Part shown: piece after piece, positions 35,644-44,411 of the stretch
Position numbering within the stretch: the first letter of the stretch is position 1
Layout: every line of letters begins with the position of its first letter
Source: CAYVKM01 sp964452045
GTDB taxonomy: Bacteria; Calditrichota; Calditrichia; RBG-13-44-9
Length of the DNA: 64,000 nt
Direction of reading: 5' to 3'
Assembly (NCBI GenBank): GCA_964452045.1
Contig: CAYVKM010000009.1
Coordinates: 14,679-78,678 of the forward strand
Notes under the pieces: model-generated
The model's input: the letters and a program-made list of their open reading frames with translations, nothing else
The model's database searches: none
What the model was told of the DNA's origin: nothing
Position numbers and translations under genes: made by a program

Positions 35644-38472
35644 TTATTCCTTGATTTGGTTTATTTTATACTCATCTGCCCACTGAATAATATCCTGATG
35701 GAATCTGGCTTCGATAAATTGAGTACCCAAAATTTCATCCTGCATATTTTCTTTCATTTTTTTAAAAAAAGTTATCGTCTTTTTCAGGGCCGGTAAAAAT
35801 TTCCCATCATTTCTTGAAGCATGATAAAGACGAACGGCCTCACAATTTAATAAATACTGTATTTGAGGTAAATTCCATTTTTGGGCAATTTTCTGGCCGG
35901 ACCTGAATGACCTTTCTGCATCCTGATATTTTTTTTCAGATATATTTATTTTGGTGAGTAAATAATTTGCTGCGGCCTGGTATCGGGGTAGATTTTCCGA
36001 CTTCTTTTTGATCAAACTGATTACACTCCGAAGATGATCTGCCCGATTAACGGCGAAAAGCCAGGCACCGAGATAAAAAAGATAATTCAAATGATCTATT
36101 AAATTTTGCGACAGGTTCACTGCTTTTTTGGCATCCCGCAAAAATTTACGGGATTTATCATTCCGCATATTCTGCAATTCATAGTATGATAAATACAAAT
36201 TCGACAAGAGGAGGATTTCCCTTGCTTTCTCCCTGGATGCCCAGGCAAAAGCCTGCTGTAAATACTCATAGGCCCTTAACATCCCATGTGCCAGTAAATA
36301 TATATGTCCCAAATGAAGTTTTATCTCATATTGCTGCATCTGATAGTCAAATTGAAAACAAATTTCCAATCCCTGCTCCAGTGCCATTTTAGCCTCTCCG
36401 TAGCGGGCCTGTTCTTTAAACAACATGCCCAGCTGAATCAGTGTCTGGACACGCAGACTGGGTCTGTGTTGAACATAGAGATTTTTACCTTCCCTTCTCA
36501 TTAAACTGATCGCCAACTGCCATTTTCCGAATTGGCTGTAGGTCTCTGTAAAATAGAGAGCAAGTTGAAAATGTATTTTCGGTTCATAAACCCGCAACAG
36601 ATTGCGGCGAAGTTGAATACACAGCTTTAACGACTCCGGATATTTTTTTTCCAGCATATACAGTTTTATCAGGTCTAACAGTATTCCATCCAGATGTTCC
36701 GGTTTTTTGTTCAATTGCAACAACAGATCATAAATCTTCAGATTTAATTTGATAAAATTTTCCTGATCATTTTTTAATAACTGTTTTAATTTTTTGTAGA
36801 CTCTCAGAATATCTTCCGCCTGTTTTGCCTTCTGGTAGTAATTTATGGCTTCTCGATAATTTCTACTGGCGTATTCAAAATGTCCAAGATTCGATTCAAT
36901 GTCACCGGTGAATTCAACACACCTACCTTTGGAAGAAAAATCGCAATATTTCTTGATTTGGGATTCTCTTATCAGATATCGTGCTTCCAGATATGCATCC
37001 ATGGCAATAAGGGACTCCGCCATTTTCAGGTTAACTTCCACCCATTTTTGATGGGCTTCCCCTGCCGGTTCATTTTTCGTCTTTTCCAATAACAACGACC
37101 TTTGCCGTTTAAGAATCTCAAAAGCATTGTCAAAGGCACCTATGCGTAAATAGATATCACTCAATTTCCCAAGAATCCATTCAATATCCTTTATCTGATC
37201 TGAATTGAGATCCCACATCCTCACCAGAAAATACAGCCTATCCGCAGCCTGGGAGAACTTGTTCTGCTCCATCAACCATATTGCTTCCGCCCGGGCTATC
37301 TCAATGGCATTTTCTAATTTATCGATATCATACAAAAGGTGGGAAATCTGATAGTTTCCCGATATTTTTCCGGTGTTGATTAAGCGGGAAACGTTTACCA
37401 GAATTTTCTCCAATTTTTCAACCGGTATATTTGTCCGTAACCAGTTTTCCCACTCTCGGAAATCAATACTAATAGCTGTCTGACCACCGAATACAGAAAT
37501 TTTTCTGATAAAACCAGCATCCTCCCAGATTCTTAATATATCTCTGGGAAGCTTTAAATCTTTACAGATCACCTGTAGATCCGATTCGAGAATCGGATTT
37601 TCCAGCTGGGCAATGAATCCCAGCAAGGTCAGGGCGCTTTCATTCATCCGACTGGTAGCAATTTGGAAAATTTGATCCCAATCTCCGGAAATTTTAATTT
37701 TCTTCAACTTCTGGATATTAAGCACTTCATCATCGGTACTCTCCAGCACGGATTTGTAAATCGTATTTGTTAAAAATCTGATTTTTAGCGGAATGCCAGC
37801 TGTTTTTAAATAGAGATGATTGGTAATAAGCCGCGCATTTAAAGGGCTGGTTTGGTAAAATTCCTGAATACATTTTTCGGTGGTTTGAATTGAAAGTTTT
37901 TCAAGAATAAAACGTTTACAGGGACCAAATTCGCGAAAGAAGGGACCCGCTTCATCATAGGTAAATATAGTCTGGATAGGCAGGTAATTAAATTTATCAA
38001 TAAACCTTTCCATCTTATCAATCTGAAAGCTGTCCGCATTCTGGATATTTTCAAAAATAAAGGTCAGGATATTTTTTTCTCCCAGATGATTCAAAAATTG
38101 AGAAAAAATTTCCTCGTACCAATCCGATTCATCGACTTGAAATTGGGGCAATTTTGCCAATTTGTTCTTTATATAAACTCGGGAGCCTTTACTAAACTTC
38201 TTAAGAAATATTCTGAACTCCGAATTCAGTAAGGTTTTGTTTTGCTGAAGAAATTCAAATATGATATCCTGCGGTTCCTGAACATTTTTCGCCAGATTAA
38301 CTCTGGTAACGATAAAAACGTTTTTCTGCATCCGGGTTAAAAGAAAATCCACGAAGGCGGACTTTCCGGCTCCCTTGCCACCTTCAATCAACACTTTCCT
38401 TCCGGGCGCCTGCACCGGTTGTCGGGCGAATTCAATCGCATTTTCCATCAGACTGTCTTCAAACCAATGCAT
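35644..38472 (-). CDS. Large STAND-type ATPase with TPR repeats
   Basis: The protein has 942 residues. A P-loop lies at 31-39 (GGKGAGKSA). A Walker-B-like FIFENIQNAD lies near residue 137 and has Glu where STAND ATPases usually have Asp-Asp. Residues about 200-380 look like a winged-helix region. The C-terminal ~550 residues are a long series of TPR-like helix pairs (YREAINYYQKAKQ, ARYGEAKMALEQGLEI). There is no membrane segment, DNA-binding C-terminus or kinase domain. By analogy with MalT-type proteins it is a nucleotide-switched sensor scaffold; the signal is unknown. It appears to open the run of hydrolase, GT4, ABC and GT4. Confidence 0.8.
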   Translation of the reverse strand: MHWFEDSLMENAIEFARQPVQAPGRKVLIEGGKGAGKSAFVDFLLTRMQKNVFIVTRVNLAKNVQEPQDIIFEFLQQNKTLLNSEFRIFLKKFSKGSRVYIKNKLAKLPQFQVDESDWYEEIFSQFLNHLGEKNILTFIFENIQNADSFQIDKMERFIDKFNYLPIQTIFTYDEAGPFFREFGPCKRFILEKLSIQTTEKCIQEFYQTSPLNARLITNHLYLKTAGIPLKIRFLTNTIYKSVLESTDDEVLNIQKLKKIKISGDWDQIFQIATSRMNESALTLLGFIAQLENPILESDLQVICKDLKLPRDILRIWEDAGFIRKISVFGGQTAISIDFREWENWLRTNIPVEKLEKILVNVSRLINTGKISGNYQISHLLYDIDKLENAIEIARAEAIWLMEQNKFSQAADRLYFLVRMWDLNSDQIKDIEWILGKLSDIYLRIGAFDNAFEILKRQRSLLLEKTKNEPAGEAHQKWVEVNLKMAESLIAMDAYLEARYLIRESQIKKYCDFSSKGRCVEFTGDIESNLGHFEYASRNYREAINYYQKAKQAEDILRVYKKLKQLLKNDQENFIKLNLKIYDLLLQLNKKPEHLDGILLDLIKLYMLEKKYPESLKLCIQLRRNLLRVYEPKIHFQLALYFTETYSQFGKWQLAISLMRREGKNLYVQHRPSLRVQTLIQLGMLFKEQARYGEAKMALEQGLEICFQFDYQMQQYEIKLHLGHIYLLAHGMLRAYEYLQQAFAWASREKAREILLLSNLYLSYYELQNMRNDKSRKFLRDAKKAVNLSQNLIDHLNYLFYLGAWLFAVNRADHLRSVISLIKKKSENLPRYQAAANYLLTKINISEKKYQDAERSFRSGQKIAQKWNLPQIQYLLNCEAVRLYHASRNDGKFLPALKKTITFFKKMKENMQDEILGTQFIEARFHQDIIQWADEYKINQIKE

Positions 38473-38614
38473 GTAACCGCTTTTTCTCCGATACTACTAT
38501 TTTGTGGGTGATTAAAACCTTAAAAATTTATAGAAAATTAACTTTTGTGAAATCTATTTTTTCTGATTAGTAAAAGGCTTAACCAAATTGTTAAAGACAC
38601 CTTCTGCCAGACAA

Positions 38615-39991
38615 TTAATCGATCTCTTCCATTACAGCCGTAAAATGTCGCAGAAAAGGAGGCTCGTAAATCAGTTTCAATCCTTTTAAAGACTGTTTTT
38701 TATCCCGAATTTTAACCATTGCTTCAGCTACATATTCAAGATGTGAACTGGTGTAGACTCGACGCGGAATAGCCAACCTGACCAATTCCAGTTCAGGATA
38801 TTTCCACTGGCCGGTATTCGGATCCTTTGCAGCAAACATCAGACTACCAATTTCCACCACCCGGATTCCGGCCTCCCGATACATCGCCACTGTGAGTGCC
38901 TGGCCGGGAAATTTGGATTGGGGAATATGGGGCAAGAATCGCTTGGCATCAATATAGACTGCGTGTCCTCCGATGGGTTTTACAATCGGGATTCCAGCCT
39001 CAGAAATCATATTTGCCAAATAAGCCGTATGTTGAATCCGGTACTGCAGATAGTCCTCGTGTAAAACATCCCGTAAACCGCGGGCTATCGCCTCCAGATC
39101 ACGACCGGCTAATCCTCCGTAGGTGGGAAAACCTTCCTGAAGTATCAGTAAATTTTGCAGCTTTTGAAATAAATCCCCATCCCTCAGTGCAATAAATCCA
39201 CCGATATTGACCATTGCATCTTTCTTGGCACTCACCCAACATCCATCTGCGTAAGAAAACATTTCCTTTACAATTGAATGAATCGATTTATCAGCATATC
39301 CCTGTTCTCGCAGTTTAATAAAATAAGCATTCTCGGCAAATCGGGCAGCATCGATCAAAAGCTTTAGCTTATGCTTCTTACAAATTAGACTGATTTCTTT
39401 GATATTCTGTATGGATACCGGCTGTCCGCCACCACTATTATTCGTTATGGTTAAAGCTACTAAGGGAATATTCTCTCTTCCATGTTCTTCGATGACCTTT
39501 TCCAATTTTTGGGGATCCATATTCCCCTTAAAGGGATGTTCCAGTTCGGGATCAAGACCCTCATCTATTACACAATCCAGAGCCACCGCACCTATAAATT
39601 CTATATTGGCCCGGGTTGTATCAAAATGAATATTGCTGGGAATAACATCTCCCTTTTTAGCCATTGTATGAAAGAGTATGTTTTCAGCAGCCCTTCCCTG
39701 ATGCGTCGGGAGAATAAAATCAAAACCAAATATATCATTGACCGTTTCCTTCAAATGGTAAAAATTCCGGCATCCGGCATACGATTCATCTCCGGTCATT
39801 ATTCCGGCCCACTGATTATCGCTCATGGCTGAAGTTCCGGAATCGGTTAACAAGTCAATAAAAATGGACTCTGCCGGCAGCTTGAATACATTAAATCCGG
39901 CCTCGCGGATCATATGGTCCCGTTCGGTCCGATCCAGAAGTTTAACAGGTTCAACAACTTTAATGCGAAACGGCTCAATTGGTGATTTCAT
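38615..39991 (-). CDS. tnaA: Tryptophanase-like PLP lyase (tryptophanase/tyrosine phenol-lyase family)
   Basis: The start is ATG 39991 (MKSPIEPFRIKVVEP), with AAGAGG 7 nt upstream; ATG nine codons earlier (40018) has no Shine-Dalgarno. The protein has 458 residues. Family marks are IDLLTDSGTSAMSDNQWAG, PTHQGRAAENIL, ITNNSGGGQPVS, the cofactor Lys in SAKKDAM (K257), and TYGGLAGRDLEAI. The C-terminal VEIGS has Ile where tyrosine phenol-lyase has the phenol-binding Arg (MERG), favouring L-tryptophan to indole, pyruvate and ammonia. Other stretches (AMSDNQWAG, YADGC, LKLIYEP) are phenol-lyase-like, so specificity is not certain. It may share a transcript with the receiver protein 63 nt upstream. 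Confidence 0.88.
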   Translation of the reverse strand: MKSPIEPFRIKVVEPVKLLDRTERDHMIREAGFNVFKLPAESIFIDLLTDSGTSAMSDNQWAGIMTGDESYAGCRNFYHLKETVNDIFGFDFILPTHQGRAAENILFHTMAKKGDVIPSNIHFDTTRANIEFIGAVALDCVIDEGLDPELEHPFKGNMDPQKLEKVIEEHGRENIPLVALTITNNSGGGQPVSIQNIKEISLICKKHKLKLLIDAARFAENAYFIKLREQGYADKSIHSIVKEMFSYADGCWVSAKKDAMVNIGGFIALRDGDLFQKLQNLLILQEGFPTYGGLAGRDLEAIARGLRDVLHEDYLQYRIQHTAYLANMISEAGIPIVKPIGGHAVYIDAKRFLPHIPQSKFPGQALTVAMYREAGIRVVEIGSLMFAAKDPNTGQWKYPELELVRLAIPRRVYTSSHLEYVAEAMVKIRDKKQSLKGLKLIYEPPFLRHFTAVMEEID

Positions 39992-40054
39992 CCATAACCT
40001 CTTTTCAGACTTGTTCATTAACTTTTGGTAAGCTTAAGGAATTAACCATTCGAT

Positions 40055-40420
40055 TTACAACAGGTTCTTTATCAGATTTTGAAATTTTTCAATTGTAAAA
40101 GGCTTGGCCAGAAACATTGCCCCGTCATCAACCAGTACTCTTTTCAGTTCATCAGAGACATTCAGGCCGCTGGTAAAGATCGCTTTTCCCCGAAAATCCG
40201 GATTATGTTCAACGATATCCTTATAGAGCTGAAGCCCAGTTTTATCGGGCAGGGTAAGATCAATAATAAAATAGTCAAATTTATTTTGTTGCATTGTTTT
40301 GATTGCCTTTTCCGCATTTTCAGCAATCTGACCCTTTGCGCCAAAAACTTCGATCATATTCAAAATGATTGCTGACAGATCGGATTCATCTTCTATTATT
40401 AAGAAATTTTTTAATTCCAT
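40055..40420 (-). CDS. Single-domain response regulator (receiver only)
   Basis: The protein has 121 residues, all receiver domain: acidic pocket IIEDE, phospho-acceptor Asp in YFIIDLTLPDKTG, the Thr/Ser site in IFTSG and the Lys in LAKPF. There is no output domain. It should relay phosphate or act by binding a partner. It lies 63 nt before the tryptophanase start, so co-expression is possible. No histidine kinase is near. Confidence 0.92.
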   Translation of the reverse strand: MELKNFLIIEDESDLSAIILNMIEVFGAKGQIAENAEKAIKTMQQNKFDYFIIDLTLPDKTGLQLYKDIVEHNPDFRGKAIFTSGLNVSDELKRVLVDDGAMFLAKPFTIEKFQNLIKNLL

Positions 40421-40762
40421 GGTAATTATACCTCAGTATTCCCGCGAATTTGATTCTCAAAAGACCACTATATCCGTATTAATAAAATAATAAAAAACTT
40501 CTGATTTTCCATAGGAATATTCATTTAGGATACACCGTTTCCTGAAAGCAGAAATTAGATATCCGTCAAAGAGTGAGTAAAATGTCAAAAAAATAAAAAC
40601 CGGACAGCGACCTTTTTAAATTTCAGAATCACTACCCGGTTTTAAAATGGGAAGAATTTCAAAATTTGAACGAAGAAAAAATCCTTTCCGTAATCTATGT
40701 TTCGTTAATCTACTAACTGTTCAATCTGAAAAAGTAAAATCGAATTCTCTTTATGAATACCG
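40421..40762. other. Gene-free interval between tatA and the receiver gene
   Basis: No coding frame in these 342 nt looks real. The half next to tatA contains the putative terminator at 40587-40643 (minus). The rest is AT-rich and probably holds the promoter of the receiver gene. Confidence 0.6.
40587..40643 (-). terminator. Possible terminator with a long branched loop after tatA
   Basis: On the minus strand AAAACCGG pairs with CCGGTTTT across a loop of about 32 nt that contains a second helix (AGTGA/TCGCT), followed by TTTTTATTTTTTT. The T-tract fits a rho-independent terminator for the long housekeeping run, though the loop is large. Confidence 0.5.
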
Positions 40763-41011
40763 TTAACCTGCTAAATCGTCCTTTGCAGATGATTTCTCTT
40801 CTTTCTTGTTCCCGGTGCCAACTTCGCTCTTCGGCACATTTTTGTCGTCTTTGGTGACATCAAGATCATCTTTTATGTTCTGAGTGGCATTCTTAAACTC
40901 ATTTATCGAACGACCCAGAGACTTTGCCAATTCCGGTAAGCGTTTGGCGCCAAACAGGATCAGGATAATCAAAAAGATAACAATTAATTCAGGAGGACCA
41001 ATTCCAAACAT
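40763..41011 (-). CDS. tatA: Sec-independent translocase subunit TatA/TatE family
   Basis: An 82-residue protein with an N-terminal membrane helix starting MFGIGPPELIVIFLIILILFG, then the amphipathic helix AKRLPELAKSLGRSINEFKNA, and a charged Lys/Asp-rich tail. It helps form the Tat pore. tatB/tatC are not adjacent. Its presence fits the two Tat-signalled iron-sulfur-related proteins at 6.5-9 kb. It follows the DUF4321 gene by 76 nt and is the last gene of the housekeeping run. Confidence 0.94.
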   Translation of the reverse strand: MFGIGPPELIVIFLIILILFGAKRLPELAKSLGRSINEFKNATQNIKDDLDVTKDDKNVPKSEVGTGNKKEEKSSAKDDLAG

Positions 41012-41087
41012 ATTTACTTCCTTTTTATTAATTACAACTAAAATTAACTGAAAAAAACCAAATTAGCTATATATTTTTATGAAATCT

Positions 41088-41351
41088 TTACTGCGTCCAT
41101 CTCAGGAAATAAGCGGCTATTCCAATCCCCAAAACACCGATCACATTTATTTTAACGCTAAAACCAAGGGTAAAGGTCAGAATAATAAGATTGAGTGTTG
41201 CCGGACCGACGCTAAATACCGCTGCTCTCAGGAAAAATTCTTTCACCACACCTACCGGTAAAATTAATGCTAATACCTCCCCCAGCGCGCTTCCAACAAA
41301 AGCTCCCAGTAAAATGATGACTAGTATCCAGCCTAAACTTTTTTTGCGCAT
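41088..41351 (-). CDS. DUF4321 small membrane protein
   Basis: The 87-residue protein has two hydrophobic stretches: LGWILVIILLGAFVGSALGEV and a second one with LNLIILTFTLGFSVKINVIGVLGIGIAAYFL split by a polar KIN. It matches the DUF4321 pattern (family small, function unknown), which commonly appears beside tatA and purine genes in these genomes. Here it lies 20 nt downstream of purQ and 76 nt upstream of tatA. Confidence 0.82.
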   Translation of the reverse strand: MRKKSLGWILVIILLGAFVGSALGEVLALILPVGVVKEFFLRAAVFSVGPATLNLIILTFTLGFSVKINVIGVLGIGIAAYFLRWTQ

Positions 41352-41371
41352 GGAGTATCTCTCCCAAAAAA

Positions 41372-42052
41372 TTAATTTTTTAAAGACTCAAATATGTATC
41401 GCCCGTCATCGGATCCAAGTAACAATTCCATTGCCCGTTCCGGATGAGGCATCATTCCCAGAACATTTCCCTGTTTGTTGATAATCCCGGCAATATTATC
41501 CAGCGATCCATTGGGATTAGCTTCCGGTTTTGTTTCTCCATATTGATCTACGTATCGAAAAATTATTTGTTGATTATCCTGGAGTTCATTTAGACCTTTC
41601 TGGTCAATAAAATAATTGCCTTCCCCATGGGCGATGGGAATTTTTAGAATACGTTTTGATTCCAAAGATCTGGTAAAATGAGTATTTGAATTTTCTGTCC
41701 GGATAAAAACATGACGACAGACAAAGCGTAAATCCTGGTTTCTCTTCAAAGCGCCAGGTAAAAGCCCGCATTCAGAAAGAATCTGAAAGCCGTTGCATAT
41801 GCCCAGTACAGGTTTGCCATTTCCGGCAAAACGGATAACCTCATTCATGATCGGGGAAAATCTGGCCACAGCTCCAGCCCTGAGATAATCTCCATAAGAA
41901 AAACCACCGGGCAGGACAACCGCATCATAACCATCCAGAGAGACATCCTGATGCCAGATGAAATCTACCTGAAATCCCATCACTTTTTTCAGGGCATAGA
42001 ACATATCATGATCACAATTTGATCCGGGAAAAACAACCACGGCGTATTTCAA
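41372..42052 (-). CDS. purQ: Phosphoribosylformylglycinamidine synthase, glutaminase subunit
   Basis: A 226-residue class I glutamine amidotransferase. It has VLPGGFSYGDYLRAGAVA, the catalytic Cys in VLGICNGFQILSE, and His/Glu in MMPHPERAME. It feeds ammonia to PurL, with PurS as a third subunit, and purS lies 1 nt upstream. The separate PurQ and PurS imply a small PurL encoded elsewhere. Confidence 0.97.
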   Translation of the reverse strand: MKYAVVVFPGSNCDHDMFYALKKVMGFQVDFIWHQDVSLDGYDAVVLPGGFSYGDYLRAGAVARFSPIMNEVIRFAGNGKPVLGICNGFQILSECGLLPGALKRNQDLRFVCRHVFIRTENSNTHFTRSLESKRILKIPIAHGEGNYFIDQKGLNELQDNQQIIFRYVDQYGETKPEANPNGSLDNIAGIINKQGNVLGMMPHPERAMELLLGSDDGRYIFESLKN

Positions 42053-42053
42053 T

Positions 42054-42299
42054 TTATTCCCCTGTTATTTCATAGGTAAAATCTTCGATTACCGGATTAG
42101 CCAGCAACTTCCGACAAGCTTCCTCAATTTTTTGAGCAGCAATCGCTTTATCAGATTCTGCTATCTCCAGTTCAATGAGCTTTCCGATACGAACATTCTG
42201 GATATTTTTAAATCCGAGGTGATCCAGAGCGTTATTAACCGTTTTTCCCTGTGGATCGAGAATTCCCTTTTTTAATCTCACATTAATCACTGCTTTCAT
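42054..42299 (-). CDS. purS: Phosphoribosylformylglycinamidine synthase subunit PurS
   Basis: An 81-residue protein with the PurS ferredoxin-like fold: KAVINVRLKKGILDPQGKT, VNNALDHLGFKNIQNVRIGK and CRKLLANPVIEDFTYEI. It bridges PurL and PurQ in the small-subunit form of the enzyme. It overlaps pssA by 4 nt (ATGA) and precedes purQ with 1 nt between. Confidence 0.96.
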   Translation of the reverse strand: MKAVINVRLKKGILDPQGKTVNNALDHLGFKNIQNVRIGKLIELEIAESDKAIAAQKIEEACRKLLANPVIEDFTYEITGE

Positions 42300-43036
42300 T
42301 CTTTCTTGTCCTTTGAACTTTTTTGATTAGCTGAATCCTGGTTTCTAAAAATAGCCCAGATCAAACCTACCGGCCCGGATAAAACATAAAGCGCGGACAG
42401 CGGGAAAAATGATTCCTGGGGGAAAATGGCTATCAGGAGAATCCCAGTTAACACCACTAAAAACTTACGACGATTCGAGGCGCTGCTCTGAAAGGTTAAA
42501 TTCGGGAAAGTGGCAAATCGAAAGCCGGTGACCATCATAATTGACACAGCAATAATAATAAATAGGAATACTTTTTCCCAGCGCAGATAACCCCAGATAT
42601 TAAAATTAAAGATCACAAATGTTGAAATAGTGACTGCGGCTGCCGGAATGGGCAAACCTTCAAAAAATTCTTTATCGAATTTCTTTAACCGGACATTAAA
42701 ACGAGCCAGACGGATGGATCCGAAAACAAGTGGTCCGAAGCTAATTAGGAGTCCGATCATTCCCCAGGATTTGAACGCTACGCTATAAACCAGGAAGGAA
42801 GTGGCAAAGCCAAATGATATAACATCCGCTAGCGAATCGTATTCCACGCCAAACTGTGAGGAAGATTTGGTAAACCGGGCAACTTTGCCATCAATGGCAT
42901 CCAACACTGCCGCTGCTACAATCAGCCATGATGCCTGAACAAATTTGGCATTGGTTGCCAAGATAACCGAAAAGTAACCACAAAACAGATTGGCCATGGT
43001 CAAGGCGCTTGGAACCCAGGTTGTTTTTACCTTCAC
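42296..43036 (-). CDS. pssA: CDP-diacylglycerol-serine O-phosphatidyltransferase
   Basis: The protein has 246 residues and about seven membrane helices. The CDP-alcohol phosphotransferase motif reads LDAIDGKVARFTKSSSQFG, then VEYDSLADVISFG, with the two DxxDG/DxxxD acidic sets. It joins CDP-diacylglycerol and serine to phosphatidylserine, which the adjacent Psd decarboxylates to phosphatidylethanolamine. ATGA overlaps link it to psd upstream and purS downstream. Confidence 0.95.
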   Translation of the reverse strand: MKVKTTWVPSALTMANLFCGYFSVILATNAKFVQASWLIVAAAVLDAIDGKVARFTKSSSQFGVEYDSLADVISFGFATSFLVYSVAFKSWGMIGLLISFGPLVFGSIRLARFNVRLKKFDKEFFEGLPIPAAAVTISTFVIFNFNIWGYLRWEKVFLFIIIAVSIMMVTGFRFATFPNLTFQSSASNRRKFLVVLTGILLIAIFPQESFFPLSALYVLSGPVGLIWAIFRNQDSANQKSSKDKKE

Positions 43037-43686
43037 TTAAATTCCCCCAGAATTGTTTCGCCACCTTTTACTTTATCTCCTAAACTCACCTTCAAATCCA
43101 CTGTGGCCGGATCGAAGTAAACATCCACTCTCGACCCATAGCGGATCATGCCCATGCGGTCGCCTGCCGTTACCTGATGTCCCTCCCGCAAAGTGCAGAC
43201 AATGCGTCTGGCAATGATACCGGCAATCTGGGTAAACATGACTTTCCTTAGTGAGCTATCCACAATACCAATTGCCGTTTGTTCGTTATCCTCAGACGCC
43301 TTTTCATTAAAAGCCGGCAGAAATGACCCTTTATTATAGCGAAAATATTCTACTTTTCCGGAAACCGGGACCCGGTTGACATGCACGTTGAAAACAGACA
43401 AAAATATACTGATCCTTTTGGTCTGGGCCTTAAAAAATTCATTTTCTATTACTTCGGCGATTTGGATGACTTTACCATCCGCCGGGGATAATATCGCATT
43501 CGGATTCTGCGGTATCTTTCTATCCGGATCGCGGAAAAAGAACAAATTAAAGATGCTAAAAACCCCAATAATTAGTCCCAATACGGATAATACCGGATTT
43601 TTTAGGATATAAGCTAAAACCACAAAAATCCCAAAAATTATCCAGCTAGCCAGAACCAAAACTATGCCAAATTTAGTTATAGGCAT
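43033..43686 (-). CDS. psd: Phosphatidylserine decarboxylase, short PSD-A type
   Basis: The protein has 217 residues with one or two N-terminal membrane helices. The conserved core is ILSPADGKV, ISIFLSVFNVHVNRVPVSG and the self-cleavage site in MIRYGSRVDVYF, where the Ser becomes the pyruvoyl group. It makes phosphatidylethanolamine. It overlaps pssA by 4 nt, and the two form a complete phosphatidylethanolamine route placed inside a purine gene block. Confidence 0.96.
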   Translation of the reverse strand: MPITKFGIVLVLASWIIFGIFVVLAYILKNPVLSVLGLIIGVFSIFNLFFFRDPDRKIPQNPNAILSPADGKVIQIAEVIENEFFKAQTKRISIFLSVFNVHVNRVPVSGKVEYFRYNKGSFLPAFNEKASEDNEQTAIGIVDSSLRKVMFTQIAGIIARRIVCTLREGHQVTAGDRMGMIRYGSRVDVYFDPATVDLKVSLGDKVKGGETILGEFK

Positions 43687-43695
43687 TTCAAAACC

Positions 43696-44397
43696 TTACT
43701 TTAATAAAATATCATGTAATTTCGGATAAACCTTTTTGGCTGATTCAGGTGTTATCTGATACATTTTTTTATCCAGCTTGCTGTCATCCTGCTGTGCCCA
43801 GACAACAAAAGTATCCGGGGAGATTTCATCGCCCAAAATAACCTGATTTCCGGTTTTGCCAAATTCCAAAGTGAAATTGGCCAGGACTAACTGTTTCCTC
43901 TGGAAGAAGGATTTTAGAACGGCATTTACTTTGGTTGCAATCCGTTGAATAGTATTCATATCATTCCGGTCACAGAGTTCCAAAGCATAAGCATGATACT
44001 CATTAATCAACGGATTTTTTAATTTCGCATTTTTCAAATACATTTCAATTACCGGAGTATTCAGCATTGCTCCTTCCTTCAATCCCAAACGCTTTGCCAG
44101 CGATTCACTGGCCAGATTCCAGATGGTTAATTGAATGGGAATCATTTCCAGTTTCTTGACCAGAATGCTTTTCTCATCGAGTTTTTTAATATAATGGGTT
44201 GGAACATTATAACTGGCCAGGTATTCGAAAATAAGCGAGGTAATATCTAAATTAATTGTTTTTTTACCCTTCAGAGTCACTTTTTTCGTACCGGTGACCG
44301 GTAAGTTATCCAGAAATTCCATCACCAGTTGTTCTTCATGATCAGTCCGGTATAATTTTTTGGTTTGTCCTTCTGCAAGTACATCTTGAATTTTCAA
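43696..44397 (-). CDS. purC: Phosphoribosylaminoimidazole-succinocarboxamide synthase
   Basis: The protein has 233 residues with the SAICAR synthase pattern: LAEGQTKKLYRTD at the start, VTLKGKKTINLDITSLIFEYLAS, IPIQLTIWNLASES (a variant of the usual VRN core), LVLANFTLEFG and GDEISPDTF. It joins CAIR with aspartate. It lies 14 nt after purB and 9 nt before psd. The N-terminal ~230 residues are the usual full length. Confidence 0.96.
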   Translation of the reverse strand: MKIQDVLAEGQTKKLYRTDHEEQLVMEFLDNLPVTGTKKVTLKGKKTINLDITSLIFEYLASYNVPTHYIKKLDEKSILVKKLEMIPIQLTIWNLASESLAKRLGLKEGAMLNTPVIEMYLKNAKLKNPLINEYHAYALELCDRNDMNTIQRIATKVNAVLKSFFQRKQLVLANFTLEFGKTGNQVILGDEISPDTFVVWAQQDDSKLDKKMYQITPESAKKVYPKLHDILLK

Positions 44398-44411
44398 GAG
44401 AGTCCTCCGGT

